A stretch of 64,000 bases of DNA from Robiginitalea aestuariiviva (GCF_029537735.1 NZ_JARPUQ010000001.1:239468-303467), one strand, 5' to 3'. Positions 55,160 to 64,000 are shown, numbered from the stretch's first letter. Notes: generated from the sequence alone by a model not told the origin. Translations and numbers: made by a program.

Positions 55160-55203
55160 GGTGTCCGAAACCATGCGTACCACATAACTTCGGACACCTT
55201 TTT
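55160..55203 (+). terminator. Strong orphan hairpin with T run
   Basis: Perfect 10-bp stem GGTGTCCGAA/TTCGGACACC followed by TTTTT on the plus strand. No plus-strand gene ends just upstream, so it may end an antisense or unannotated transcript. Confidence 0.55.
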
Positions 55204-55218
55204 GGGCAATCGGTCACA

Positions 55219-55245
55219 GGAAAAAATAGAAAGAGTTCTCTTTCA
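55219..55245 (-). terminator. Terminator after the GH3-like gene
   Basis: On the minus strand GAAAGA-GAAC-TCTTTC then TATTTTTT; it lies about 12 bp after the stop of the GH3-like gene. Confidence 0.6.
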
Positions 55246-55255
55246 GGAGGCGGGA

Positions 55256-56785
55256 TCAGAGGGCCTTCACCCGCTCGTTCAGGGCCAGCAGGTCCTCCAG
55301 GTATTCGCGGGTATTGGACAACCTGGGCACCTTGTGCTGCCCGCCCAGTTTGCCATGGGCCTTCAGCCAGTCGTAAAAGAGGTTGGGCCGCGCTTTGTGG
55401 ATGCGGGGAGCCAGCAGGGTCATGTCCTTGTAGCGCTTGGCCTCGTAATCCGAATTAACCTCCTTGAGGGCCTGGTCCAGGGCTTCGCCAAATGCCCGTA
55501 AATCCTTGGGCGGTTGACGGAATTCGATCAGCCATTCGTGCCCGCCCTTCTGCCCTTCGGACATAAAGACCGGCGCCACTGTATATTCGGAGACCACGGC
55601 CCCGCAGGCCTCACAGCTCTTGCGCAGGGCGTCTTCTGCATTTTCCATGATCAGTTCCTCCCCGAAGACGTTAATGTGGTGCTTGGTGCGCCCGGTAATG
55701 CGGATGCGGTAGGGATCCGTACTGGTAAACCGTACGGTGTCCCCGATCTGGTAGCGCCAGAGCCCCGCGTTGGTGGTGATCACCAGGGCATAGTTCACCC
55801 CGCATTCCACCTGCCAGAGGGGCAGGACCCGCTGTTTGGGCGTCCCGAAGGTGTCCATGGGGATGAATTCGTAGAATATCCCGTAGTCCAGCATCAGCAA
55901 CAGGTCTTCACTGCCGTTCTGGTCCTGAATGGCAAAAAAGCCCTCGGAGGCGTTGTAGATTTCGTAATACTGGAAGGAATCCCGCGGCAGCAGGCGCCGG
56001 AACTGTTCGCGGTACGGGCCAAACTTGACGCCCCCGTGAAAATAGACTTCCAGGTTTTCCCAAACCTCAAAGAGGTGAGACGCCCCGGTGCGCTCCATTA
56101 CCTGCCCCAACAGCACCAGCATCCAGGAAGGCACCCCGGCCAGGCTGGTCACGTTTTCGTCTAAACTTTCGGTAATAATGGCCTGCATCTTGGTCTCCCA
56201 TTCACTCATCAGGGAAACCTTGTTGCTTGGGGTACTGCTCATCTCTGCCCAAAAGGGCATATTGTCGATCAGGATGGCGGAGAGGTCCCCGAAATAGGTC
56301 CCGTTGTCCTGGTAGAGCTCCTTACTCCCGCCCAGGCGCAGGCCCTTCCCCGTAAACAGCTGGGAATTCGGGTTGTTGTTCAGATACAGGCACAGCAGAT
56401 CCTTGGCGGACTTGTAATGACAATCCTCCAGGGCCTCCTCGCTTACCGGAATGAATTTACTCTTGGCATTGGTGGTGCCGCTGCTTTTGGCAAACCAGCG
56501 GATCTCGGTGGGCCAGAATACATTCTGCTTTCCCTGCCGGCTCTGCTCGATCAGGGGTTCCATCTCCTCGTAAGTGACCACCGGCACGCGGTTGGCAAAG
56601 GCGTCATAGGCCTGCAGGTCTTCAAAACCGTATTTGCGGCCAATCTCGGTGTCGTCTGCAAAATCCAGCAATTGCAGCAGCACCTCGTGCTGTACTTCCG
56701 CGGGATACTTTAGGAACAGCTCTATCTGATGATAGCGCTTTTTCAGCAGCCAGGAGGCAATGGAATTAAACAGTGGAATAGGCAT
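55256..56785 (-). CDS. GH3 auxin-responsive promoter family protein
   Basis: 509 residues. Acyl-adenylating fold: KSSGTTNAKSKFIPVS near the N-terminus (P-loop) and the later EIYNASEGFFAIQ and YALVITTNAGLWRYQIGDTVRF segments. Plant members conjugate amino acids to hormones; bacterial ones are uncharacterised. A TATATTTA box (56811-56818, 7 of 8) lies upstream. Confidence 0.88.
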   Translation of the reverse strand: MPIPLFNSIASWLLKKRYHQIELFLKYPAEVQHEVLLQLLDFADDTEIGRKYGFEDLQAYDAFANRVPVVTYEEMEPLIEQSRQGKQNVFWPTEIRWFAKSSGTTNAKSKFIPVSEEALEDCHYKSAKDLLCLYLNNNPNSQLFTGKGLRLGGSKELYQDNGTYFGDLSAILIDNMPFWAEMSSTPSNKVSLMSEWETKMQAIITESLDENVTSLAGVPSWMLVLLGQVMERTGASHLFEVWENLEVYFHGGVKFGPYREQFRRLLPRDSFQYYEIYNASEGFFAIQDQNGSEDLLLMLDYGIFYEFIPMDTFGTPKQRVLPLWQVECGVNYALVITTNAGLWRYQIGDTVRFTSTDPYRIRITGRTKHHINVFGEELIMENAEDALRKSCEACGAVVSEYTVAPVFMSEGQKGGHEWLIEFRQPPKDLRAFGEALDQALKEVNSDYEAKRYKDMTLLAPRIHKARPNLFYDWLKAHGKLGGQHKVPRLSNTREYLEDLLALNERVKAL

Positions 56786-56791
56786 TTTTGG

Positions 56792-56799
56792 TATCTTTG
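56792..56799 (+). promoter_or_regulatory. -7 box of the DUF2797 gene
   Basis: TATCTTTG, a perfect match, 52 bp before the ATG at 56851 and overlapping the GH3-like gene's leader. Confidence 0.6.
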
Positions 56800-56850
56800 A
56801 ACACCGCCGCTAAATATAGCATTTTATCATCTAGTACACCACCCGTAACC

Positions 56851-57645
56851 ATGCAATACCAAGGGGTTCTGAAGAAAATGGAAACCGAGATGGGCCACCC
56901 CATCCAGTACTATCTGGCCCTCCCGGCCGACTTTATCCATATGAATGCCGTAATGGACCGGCCCCTGCACCTGCAGATGCTGGGCTACCAGTGCCTGAAC
57001 TGCGGCCTGGACCGGCCCATCTACCGACAGGGGTTCTGCAGGTCCTGTTTTTTTGACACCCCCAGGGCCGGGGAATGGATCATGCACCCCGAGCGCAGCC
57101 GGGCCCACCTGGGCGAGGAAGACCGCGACCTGGACTTCGAGAAGCGGATGCAGCTCCAACCCCATATCGTGTACCTGGCCAATTCCAGCAATGTGAAAGT
57201 TGGGGTAACGCGAAAAGCGCAGGTGCCCACCCGGTGGATCGACCAGGGGGCCCATGAGGCCATAGAGATTGTGGAAACGCCCAACCGCTATCTGGCAGGG
57301 GTGGCGGAGGTTGCCCTAAAGGAGCACGTGAGCGACAAAACGAACTGGAGGCGCATGCTCACCAACCAACTGGAAGATGTAGACCTTTTTGCCTGGCGGG
57401 CCCGGCTGAAACCCTACCTGCCCGAGGAAGTACTCCCATACTTTATTGAAGACACCCAGGAAACCCACCTGGAGTTCCCGGTGCTGCGGTACCCGGAGAA
57501 AATCAAAAGCCTGAACCTGGACAAATCCCCGCAATACAGCGGTGTCCTGAAAGGCATTAAAGGGCAATACCTCATTTTTGAGGACAACACCGTTTTTAAC
57601 ATCCGCGGCAGCGAGGGCTACGTAGTGGGTATCACCATTGGCTAA
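56851..57645 (+). CDS. DUF2797 protein with zinc motif and GIY-YIG-like core
   Basis: 264 residues. Four Cys (48, 51, 63, 66) form a likely zinc finger. Residues about 107-140 (VYLANSSNVKVGVTR...WIDQGA) resemble the start of GIY-YIG-type nuclease folds, as noted for this family. Its role is unknown. It converges with the AsmA gene and overlaps its stop by 4 bp. Confidence 0.82.
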   Translation: MQYQGVLKKMETEMGHPIQYYLALPADFIHMNAVMDRPLHLQMLGYQCLNCGLDRPIYRQGFCRSCFFDTPRAGEWIMHPERSRAHLGEEDRDLDFEKRMQLQPHIVYLANSSNVKVGVTRKAQVPTRWIDQGAHEAIEIVETPNRYLAGVAEVALKEHVSDKTNWRRMLTNQLEDVDLFAWRARLKPYLPEEVLPYFIEDTQETHLEFPVLRYPEKIKSLNLDKSPQYSGVLKGIKGQYLIFEDNTVFNIRGSEGYVVGITIG

Positions 57646-60341
57646 TCCGGCGCCTGGGGCACGCTGTCCTTCCGGGTAGCCGCAGTATCCTTTTTACGTT
57701 TGAGCAACCCGCCCAGGATTTTCCGGGCCGTCTGTTCCACCTGCCCGGAAGTTTTGGTGCTATCCGTGGCCGTACTGTCCTTTCGGGCAACCCCCGATAC
57801 CGTTTTCAGGACATTCCCCAGGCTGGGTTTGGCCAGGGAATCCGTCTTCGTACTGTCCTTTTTGAACAAACCGCCAATAAGTTCCTGGGCCTTGGCTTTA
57901 CCGCCTGCCAGGGCCTTTTGTTTCTGGGCTTCCACCAGGCGCGTGGTCAGGGAGGAGACCACCGTTTTAACGTCGGTTTGCACCTGGGGCTGGGTATAGG
58001 TGCCGGATACCGTGGCCCCAACGGGTACGGGCTGGTTTTCCAGGCCGGGTTCTGAAAGGGCCGTCATCAGGCGGTTCACCTCCGGGCCCAGGTATCGGGC
58101 CGGCACCATCAGGGTCACGTTATAGTCCAATTGCTGGTCGAAGCTATGCCCGCCGCGCACCTGCACTTCAATATCCCGATAGGTAAAGCTGAACGGTTTT
58201 ACCGCCACCCGTCCATTTTCAAAGGAGAGGTAGGTTTTCAGGCCTTTCAGGTCCAGCTCCTCCAGGTTCACAAAATCCAGCCTGGTATCCAGGGCTTCCA
58301 GCACGGCTGCCTTTTTCCCGCTGGGCTGGGCGGCAAGCACCTCGGCCGTTACCTTGCCGGCCAGGGCCATCATATCCGGGCTGAAATCCGATAAGAGGTT
58401 GCCCTGCAGGCTTATTTTCGAGTTCAGCCTTCCCTGCAGGATCCCGGCAATAGGCGCCAGGGTCTGCATCAGCTCAATGGATTCCAGGGCTTCCCGGATG
58501 CGGAACCCATCTATGCCCAGGTCCAGCGCAAAACCGGGCACCTCCCCCGAGGTATCCAGACCCCCGTCCAGGGCCAGCATCCCGTCCAGGGCGCGGGAAC
58601 GCACCTCCCGGAACAGGAGCTGACGGTCCCGTACCAGCAGTTCGCCCCGGATATCCTCCAGGGGCAGGCCGTCGTATTCGGCCCGGCCGGCCTGGGCGCG
58701 GATGCGCAGGTCCAGGTCCGGGGGGATACGGAAGGTGGAAGCTTCATCCGACTGCCCGGCCGCCTCCGTTTCCTGCTGGGTAAAATCCGAAACCAGCAGT
58801 TGCCCGGATTCCATGACCAGATCCCCTTTCAGTACCCCGGAGCCCAGGGCGTATTCCAAATATTGGGTCAGTTTCCCGGTAAGGCGGGCATCGCTTTGCC
58901 CCACCTTCGCCCGCAGCTCGCGCACCTCTACTTCCCTGGGAGAAAAGCGCAGGTTGGCCTGGGCTATCTCCAGGGGGTCTTGCAGGTATTCCGTCACAAA
59001 ACGCCCCCCGGTCAGGTCTAAAGTTCCGGAGGTCTGGGTTTGTGCATAGCGATGCTGCGCTACGGATTCGAGGTCAAAACGGGTCTGTATATCCGCCTTC
59101 AGGCGGCCGGACAGGACATCCAGCCCTTCCGCGGGAAGTACATCCCGAAGTTTGGCCAGGTCAAGGACTCCTTTGAGCTGGGCCCCTACCCGGGGGTTGC
59201 CCCCCAGGGCTTCGGCCTTCCCACTCAGGAAAAAAGGCTCCCCATCTATGGAAAACCGCGCTTCCGGCAATTCCATGTACGTATCTTCCACCTGCCCGCT
59301 GGTATTGGCCAGGGTACCCTGCAGGGCAATCCCCTCTACCGACCGGGGCAGGTCCGGATACCGGAAGGACCCGTCCCGGGCCTGCATCCGGATCTGGAAG
59401 CCCGGGATTTGGTCGTCGTTCAGCACGCCTTTTATCTCCCCTTCCAGACCAAACTGCCCGGAGGTTTCCACCCCTTCCAGGCTGCCGGCATAGGCTTCCG
59501 GGATCAGGGCCAGAAAATTGCGGAAATCCCCATCCGGGGTCTGGAAGGCCAGGTCCAGGTCCTGCCCGTCTTCCAGCAGTTGCACCTGACCGGAGAAAAC
59601 CAGGGGCATCTGGTTGATGCGGCCTTCATTCCGCTTCAGGGTATAGGTATCCGTACCCAGGTCTATCCCCAGCAGGGCATCCAGGCTCAGGCGGTTGCGT
59701 TTCAGGTAGGCTACACTGTCCAGTTCCAGGGAAATCAATCCCTCCGTATGGGTCTGCAGCTCGGAAACATCCAGGGAGAGGTCTCCGGAACCGGAAAGCG
59801 CCAGGGAGTCCAGTACCAGCAGGGTGCTGCCGTCCTCCAGGCTTTGGTAACTCAGGCGCGACCGGGCAATGTCGTAGGCGCGCAGGGCCAGAGTGGGGCC
59901 GCTTTCTGAAGCCGATTCCTCCTGGGCCTCCCCGGGTTTGGCCAGGTCGTAGTTGGGCCGCCCCTGGGCATCTACCTTCAGGCGCAGGTCTGCCCCATCC
60001 AGGGCAAATTCGGAAATCTCAAAAGGTTCAGACCCGCCCTTCCACAATTGGCTCAGGCCCACCACCAAATAGGCCTGGTCCGCCAGCAGCAGGGTATCCC
60101 CTTCAAAAGGGGCATTCGTGGTCAGGCGAATCCCGTCCAGGGTAATGCGCGCCTCGGGAAAACTCCGGATCAGGCTCAGTCGGGCATCTTCAAAATCGAA
60201 TTGCCCGTTGATCTGCTGGTTCACCTGTGTCCGCAACAGGGGCGCTATCCTGGCCTCCAGCCAAAAGGGTAAACCCATAGCGATGCCCAGGAGCACCAAC
60301 AGGACGCCGAGGATGATTTTCAGGACTTTCTTCTTTTTCAT
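57642..60341 (-). CDS. AsmA-like membrane-anchored protein
   Basis: 899 residues. An N-terminal membrane segment (LKIILGVLLVLLGIAMGLPF) and a long beta-rich body ending in repeats; a bridge-like protein for lipid transfer between the membranes is the current view of AsmA proteins. The last 70 residues contain three KDSTxTDS-like repeats between short helices. Confidence 0.88.
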   Translation of the reverse strand: MKKKKVLKIILGVLLVLLGIAMGLPFWLEARIAPLLRTQVNQQINGQFDFEDARLSLIRSFPEARITLDGIRLTTNAPFEGDTLLLADQAYLVVGLSQLWKGGSEPFEISEFALDGADLRLKVDAQGRPNYDLAKPGEAQEESASESGPTLALRAYDIARSRLSYQSLEDGSTLLVLDSLALSGSGDLSLDVSELQTHTEGLISLELDSVAYLKRNRLSLDALLGIDLGTDTYTLKRNEGRINQMPLVFSGQVQLLEDGQDLDLAFQTPDGDFRNFLALIPEAYAGSLEGVETSGQFGLEGEIKGVLNDDQIPGFQIRMQARDGSFRYPDLPRSVEGIALQGTLANTSGQVEDTYMELPEARFSIDGEPFFLSGKAEALGGNPRVGAQLKGVLDLAKLRDVLPAEGLDVLSGRLKADIQTRFDLESVAQHRYAQTQTSGTLDLTGGRFVTEYLQDPLEIAQANLRFSPREVEVRELRAKVGQSDARLTGKLTQYLEYALGSGVLKGDLVMESGQLLVSDFTQQETEAAGQSDEASTFRIPPDLDLRIRAQAGRAEYDGLPLEDIRGELLVRDRQLLFREVRSRALDGMLALDGGLDTSGEVPGFALDLGIDGFRIREALESIELMQTLAPIAGILQGRLNSKISLQGNLLSDFSPDMMALAGKVTAEVLAAQPSGKKAAVLEALDTRLDFVNLEELDLKGLKTYLSFENGRVAVKPFSFTYRDIEVQVRGGHSFDQQLDYNVTLMVPARYLGPEVNRLMTALSEPGLENQPVPVGATVSGTYTQPQVQTDVKTVVSSLTTRLVEAQKQKALAGGKAKAQELIGGLFKKDSTKTDSLAKPSLGNVLKTVSGVARKDSTATDSTKTSGQVEQTARKILGGLLKRKKDTAATRKDSVPQAPD

Positions 60342-60454
60342 ATGCTTAGACTTTTCAGGCTCCGGGAGGGGGTATGGAGCCCTGTGGTTTGTAAACGCTG
60401 TGGCCTCCTAAAAACGTATGTGGGGAGGCGCCGTTCCGACGAATTACCCTGCCA

Positions 60455-61165
60455 TCAGAATACCATCTCAATCTCAGCATCCGGGGCCAGGCGGAATCGC
60501 CTGCGCAGGAGGTAAACAAAGAGGTACAGAAAGGGGGTATCCAGCACGGCTACCATGACCTTAAACACCACGCCCGAAATGAACAACCCGTAAAAGGAGC
60601 TCCAGGGCAGCACCTGAAAGGTACACAACAGGAAAATTACCGTAAAGGTATCCACGATCTGGGAGGAAAAGGTGGAAAAATTGTTCCGGAGCCAGAGGTG
60701 CCGCCCTTGGGTAAGGCGCTTCCAGAAGTGGTAAATGGCAATGTCGATATATTGGGCAGAGAGGTAAGCCAGCATGGACGCGAGCACTGCTATGGGCGAA
60801 AGCGCGAAGACCTTGCTGAACAATTCGTCCCCCACCGGGGAATCCTGGGCAGCCGGGGCCAGGTTGGCCAGCAGGATGATACCCATGGAAAAGAAGGAGG
60901 CAAAAATGCCGGCGGTCACCACCTGGTTGGCTTTCTTCCGGCCAAAGACTTCGGAAATCAGGTCGGTAATCAAGAAGGTAATGGGATACGGCAGAATCCC
61001 CACGGAGAGCACAAAAAGGGGCGCCCCAAACAGGGTGCGTTGCCCGAAGGGTTCCCAGAGGAAGAACTTCTGAAAAATGAGGTTAGACACCACCAGGGAA
61101 GTAATGAAAAGCGCCCCCAGAAAGAGGTAGATACGGTATGCCGCCTGCTGGTCCTTTGGGGTCAT
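60455..61165 (-). CDS. Queuosine precursor transporter (YhhQ/VUT family)
   Basis: 236 residues with six predicted helices. YhhQ-type proteins take up queuosine precursors. LITDLISEVFGRKKANQVV is the family's typical loop. Only 1 bp separates it from sppA. Confidence 0.93.
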   Translation of the reverse strand: MTPKDQQAAYRIYLFLGALFITSLVVSNLIFQKFFLWEPFGQRTLFGAPLFVLSVGILPYPITFLITDLISEVFGRKKANQVVTAGIFASFFSMGIILLANLAPAAQDSPVGDELFSKVFALSPIAVLASMLAYLSAQYIDIAIYHFWKRLTQGRHLWLRNNFSTFSSQIVDTFTVIFLLCTFQVLPWSSFYGLFISGVVFKVMVAVLDTPFLYLFVYLLRRRFRLAPDAEIEMVF

Positions 61166-61166
61166 C

Positions 61167-62921
61167 TTAGCGGATTCTCAGGATAAAGGGCTGGCGTGCC
61201 TGCACGCCTTCCTGCCGGGTTTGCGCTTTGATCTGCCGCAGCAGCTCCACCCATTCTTCCCCCAGTTCCCGCTCGAGCAACCGGGAAGACACCTCCCCGC
61301 CGGAGGCGTTCAAATCGTTCATCAGGCGTTCCAGCCCGGACTTGTATTTGGGATAGGTTACCAGGCGAAAATTCTCCGTTCCACCCATGTCAGCCGCAAG
61401 GGCAATGGCCTCGGGCATGCCGCCCAGGGTGTCGGCCAGCCCCAGCTCCACGGCCTGCTGACCGGTCCATACCCGGCCCTGTGCCAGGCTGTCCGCCTGG
61501 GCCACACTTATGTTTCGGCCTTCTGAAACCCGCTCCAGAAAGGTTTGGTAGGTGTCTTCGATGCCTTCCCGCAATACCTCCCGGAATTCCGGGCTCAGGG
61601 GTTCAAAAAGGGAATAATCCAGGGACAGGGGGTGGGTCCCCACCTGTTCTGCCGAAATCCCGAGCTTTTCGGTAAGCCCCCCAATGTTGGGCAGGGTCAT
61701 AAAGACCCCGATGGAACCCGTGATGGTAGTGGGTTCGGTCACAATCCGATCGGCCCCAACAGCCATATAATAGCCGCCGGAAGCAGCCACATCGCTCAGG
61801 GAGACCACTACGGGTTTTTCTTCCCGGGCCTGACGGATGGCCCGCCAAATGATCTCGGAACTCAGGGCGCTGCCCCCAGGGGAATTGATCCGAAGTACGA
61901 TGGCCTTCACCTTCTCGTCCGAAGCGGCCTTCTCCAGGGCAGATACCATCTTGCCCTGCCCGATGTACTGGGGGCCGCCTTCCCCGTATAGGATTTCGCC
62001 CTGGGCATAGATCACGGCAATGCGGTCCGGCCCCTGGTAGACCCGTTTGGTCTTGCTGGCACGGATGTAATCCTGCAGGGTCACGGTACGGGGAGCATCA
62101 CCGTCGTCCCCTGTGGCGCGCAGGAGTTTTTCGTCGTACTGGTCGCGGTAGGCGGTGCCATCCAGCAGCCCCAGGGCAACGGCCTTTTCGGGGGTGCGCG
62201 CCTCCATAGTGGTGGCCATGCGGTCCAGAGCTTCCTCTGTCAGGTTCCGGCTGCCGGCCATATCGGCCCGCATACTGGCCCAGACGGATTCGAGCAGCAC
62301 ACTGATCTGTTCCCGGTTTTCCGGGCTCATGGCATTGCCCAGGAAGGGTTCTACCGCACTTTTGTATTTCCCGTGGCGCACCACTTCCATCTTCAACCCG
62401 GTCTGTTCCTGGAAATCCCCAAAGTAAAGTACTTCGGCCGCCAGGCCTTTAAAGTCGAAAGAACCCGCAGGATTCATAAAGACGCTATCGGCCACACTGC
62501 TCAGGTAATAGTCCTTCTGCATATAGAAATCTCCGTAGGCATACACAAATTTCCCGGAGGCCTTAAAATCTTCCAGGGCATTGCGGATGGCCCGGGTCTG
62601 GGACATGCCCGCCAGCACATAGGGTCCGGCCAGGCTAATGCCCGCAATGTGGTCGTCTTGCTTCGCCAGACTTATGGCCTTGGTGATTTCGTCCAGCCCC
62701 AAGGTGGGGTCGTAGAACACGGCAAAGGGGTCGTCCGGGTCGGTGCCCGAATATTCACTTACCGGATACGGGAATTGGAGTTCCAGTACCGAATTGCGGT
62801 GGACCACCACGGACTGGTCTGCCCCGGCCAGGCTAATGAAAAAAAGGAAAATAAAGAACAGGAGCCCGAAAGCAATCAGGCTTCCGAGGATCGCTGCTAA
62901 AAGGTTTCTTAAAAATGCCAT
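61167..62921 (-). CDS. sppA: Signal peptide peptidase SppA (67K type)
   Basis: 584 residues from MAFLRNLLAAILGS; the longer frame to 62951 is unlikely since the -7 box TATCTTTG (62939-62946) lies there. Ser in DVAASGGYYMAVGADR and the Lys dyad partner in GKYKSAVEPFLG. One N-terminal membrane segment; two homologous halves. Confidence 0.95.
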   Translation of the reverse strand: MAFLRNLLAAILGSLIAFGLLFFIFLFFISLAGADQSVVVHRNSVLELQFPYPVSEYSGTDPDDPFAVFYDPTLGLDEITKAISLAKQDDHIAGISLAGPYVLAGMSQTRAIRNALEDFKASGKFVYAYGDFYMQKDYYLSSVADSVFMNPAGSFDFKGLAAEVLYFGDFQEQTGLKMEVVRHGKYKSAVEPFLGNAMSPENREQISVLLESVWASMRADMAGSRNLTEEALDRMATTMEARTPEKAVALGLLDGTAYRDQYDEKLLRATGDDGDAPRTVTLQDYIRASKTKRVYQGPDRIAVIYAQGEILYGEGGPQYIGQGKMVSALEKAASDEKVKAIVLRINSPGGSALSSEIIWRAIRQAREEKPVVVSLSDVAASGGYYMAVGADRIVTEPTTITGSIGVFMTLPNIGGLTEKLGISAEQVGTHPLSLDYSLFEPLSPEFREVLREGIEDTYQTFLERVSEGRNISVAQADSLAQGRVWTGQQAVELGLADTLGGMPEAIALAADMGGTENFRLVTYPKYKSGLERLMNDLNASGGEVSSRLLERELGEEWVELLRQIKAQTRQEGVQARQPFILRIR

Positions 62922-62938
62922 ACTGCGTTGTAGAACCG

Positions 62939-62946
62939 CAAAGATA
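62939..62946 (-). promoter_or_regulatory. -7 box of sppA
   Basis: TATCTTTG on the minus strand, perfect match, 18 bp before the ATG at 62921. It supports the chosen start. Confidence 0.6.
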
Positions 62947-63018
62947 ACCAATACCCGCCTAAAATTTGAGGAGGGTCAAGGCTGGATGGTCGAAGGGTTT
63001 TTACGAACTTTGCCTCCT

Positions 63019-64000
63019 ATGGCAACCCAAACCACCACAGCCTATCTCTCCCTGGGCAGCAACCTGGGCCCGCGGGCCTGGAACCTGCAACGGGCCGTGT
63101 TTCGGATCGCCGAAAGGGCCGGATCCGTAACCGCGGCATCTTCTGTTTACCAGACGCCGGCATGGGGGTTCAGCGGGGCGGATTTCCTGAATGCCTGCGT
63201 GGCCGTGGATACCGAATTGCCCCCGGATGAATTGCTGGGGGTCCTGCTGGGCATCGAAAAGGAATTGGGGCGTACCCGCTCTGATGCCGCGGGATACCAG
63301 TCCCGGACCATGGACCTGGACATCATTTATTACGGGCGGGAGGTGGTAGACCATCCCGGGCTGCGCATCCCGCACCCGAAACTGCACGCCAGGGCCTTTG
63401 TCCTGCGCCCCCTGGCCGATATTGCCCCCCAGTTTTACCACCCGGAGCTAAATAAAGACAGTCGCAACCTGCTGATGGCCTGCCGCGACCGGGGGCAGCT
63501 GGAAAAAACACCCCTGCGCCTGTTTCCCAACCCCGCAGCCGCCTTTGCCGAAATCGGGTTTATTGCCATTGAGGGCAACATCGGGGCCGGGAAGACTTCC
63601 CTGGCCAAACAGATGGCGGCAGATATGGAGGCCAAACTGATCCTGGAGCGCTTTGCAGACAACCCCTTCCTGCCTAAATTCTACGAAGACCGGGCCCGGT
63701 ATGCCTTCCCCCTGGAAATGTCCTTTCTGGCTGACCGCTACCAGCAATATATAGACGACACCGCCCAGCTGGACCTCTTCAGGCCGTTTATGGTAAGCGA
63801 TTACGATATTTACAAGAGTCTGATCTTTGCCAAGATTACCTTGGAGCAGGACGAATTCCAATTGTACCGGAAACTCTTTGACCTGATGTATTCGGAAGTG
63901 CGAAAGCCCAGGCTTTATGTCTACCTCTACCAACAAACCGACCGCCTGCTGGAACAAATTGCCAACCGGGGGCGCGAATACGAGCGCGGCATCCCGGCGG
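63019..64000 (+). CDS. folK: FolK-deoxynucleoside kinase fusion, partial at window edge
   Basis: 327 codons visible; the C-terminus is outside. Residues 1-160 are 6-hydroxymethyl-7,8-dihydropterin pyrophosphokinase (AYLSLGSNLGPR, MDLDIIYYG, IPHPKLHARAFVLRPL). Residues ~180-327 are a deoxynucleoside kinase, with P-loop 185-192 (GNIGAGKTSL) and a lid ANRGREYERG. The fusion links folate synthesis and nucleoside salvage. Known in Bacteroidetes to my memory, not verified here. Confidence 0.9.
   Translation, partial: MATQTTTAYLSLGSNLGPRAWNLQRAVFRIAERAGSVTAASSVYQTPAWGFSGADFLNACVAVDTELPPDELLGVLLGIEKELGRTRSDAAGYQSRTMDLDIIYYGREVVDHPGLRIPHPKLHARAFVLRPLADIAPQFYHPELNKDSRNLLMACRDRGQLEKTPLRLFPNPAAAFAEIGFIAIEGNIGAGKTSLAKQMAADMEAKLILERFADNPFLPKFYEDRARYAFPLEMSFLADRYQQYIDDTAQLDLFRPFMVSDYDIYKSLIFAKITLEQDEFQLYRKLFDLMYSEVRKPRLYVYLYQQTDRLLEQIANRGREYERGIPA

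Noticed and set aside
1-64000. tRNA, rRNA, CRISPR arrays and insertion sequences
   Set aside because: I looked for direct repeats with spacers, transposase-like proteins and tRNA-like T-loops (GGTTCGA) and found none that hold up; a tRNAscan and CRISPR finder run would settle it.

Overview
The window is a dense, GC-rich stretch of a Bacteroidetes chromosome, most likely Flavobacteriaceae and of the high-GC kind (Robiginitalea-like is my guess; no 16S or marker search was possible). Evidence: family-typical genes (DUF5686, DUF6089, a BamA with two upstream/downstream OmpH proteins, GH3-like, split MetH, FolK-dNK), a lack of Shine-Dalgarno sequences, and many Bacteroidetes-type -7 boxes (TAnnTTTG) just upstream of genes. 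It holds about 54 complete genes plus one partial gene at each end. I saw no rRNA, tRNA, insertion sequence, prophage or CRISPR array.

Layout. 1-5.4 kb (minus strand): two SIMPL/DUF541 proteins flanking a SRAP (YedK-like) DNA-protein crosslink enzyme, then a translationally coupled trio of PagL-like deacylase, DUF2807 envelope protein and serine hydrolase. 5.4-22.5 kb (minus): one long sulfur and methionine block: metK, a MetX-aspartokinase-homoserine dehydrogenase fusion, a PLP sulfhydrylase, an Rrf2 regulator, cysH, a siroheme sulfite reductase with a C-terminal HEPN-like part, cobA, a siroheme dehydrogenase, a flavin reductase, split metH and metF. This block carries three candidate SAM riboswitches: SAM-I in front of metH and of the fusion gene, and a SAM-II type in front of metK.

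22.7-32.6 kb: deoxynucleoside kinase, App1-like phosphatase, membrane pyrophosphatase, a DUF5686 outer membrane protein, pyruvate dehydrogenase E1 beta, and etfBA. 32.6-39.5 kb: a nucleotide and folate group (bifunctional nuclease family, NupC, ThyA, FolA) with a TonB-C protein, a CBM48 protein, a class V aminotransferase-like enzyme and MurI. 39.5-48.3 kb: the envelope biogenesis cluster (two OmpH/Skp, BamA, UppS, DUF6089, NadK, CBS protein) transcribed away from pdxJ and an alpha/beta hydrolase. 48.4-54 kb: an SGNH lipoprotein, a small membrane protein, and the tig-clpP-clpX protein quality control set. 54-64 kb: small envelope proteins, GH3-like, DUF2797, AsmA-like, queuosine precursor transporter, SppA and the start of a FolK-deoxynucleoside kinase fusion.

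How it works together. Sulfate-derived PAPS would be reduced by CysH and the siroheme sulfite reductase (siroheme supplied by CobA and the dehydrogenase, electrons perhaps by the flavin reductase); sulfide would join the homoserine ester made by the fusion enzyme through the sulfhydrylase to give homocysteine; MetF and the two MetH polypeptides methylate it and MetK makes SAM, which feeds back through the riboswitches. The most interesting signals are the two-class riboswitch control, the triple fusion whose aspartokinase domain looks degenerate at several active-site motifs, and short operator-like palindromes shared between distant promoters.
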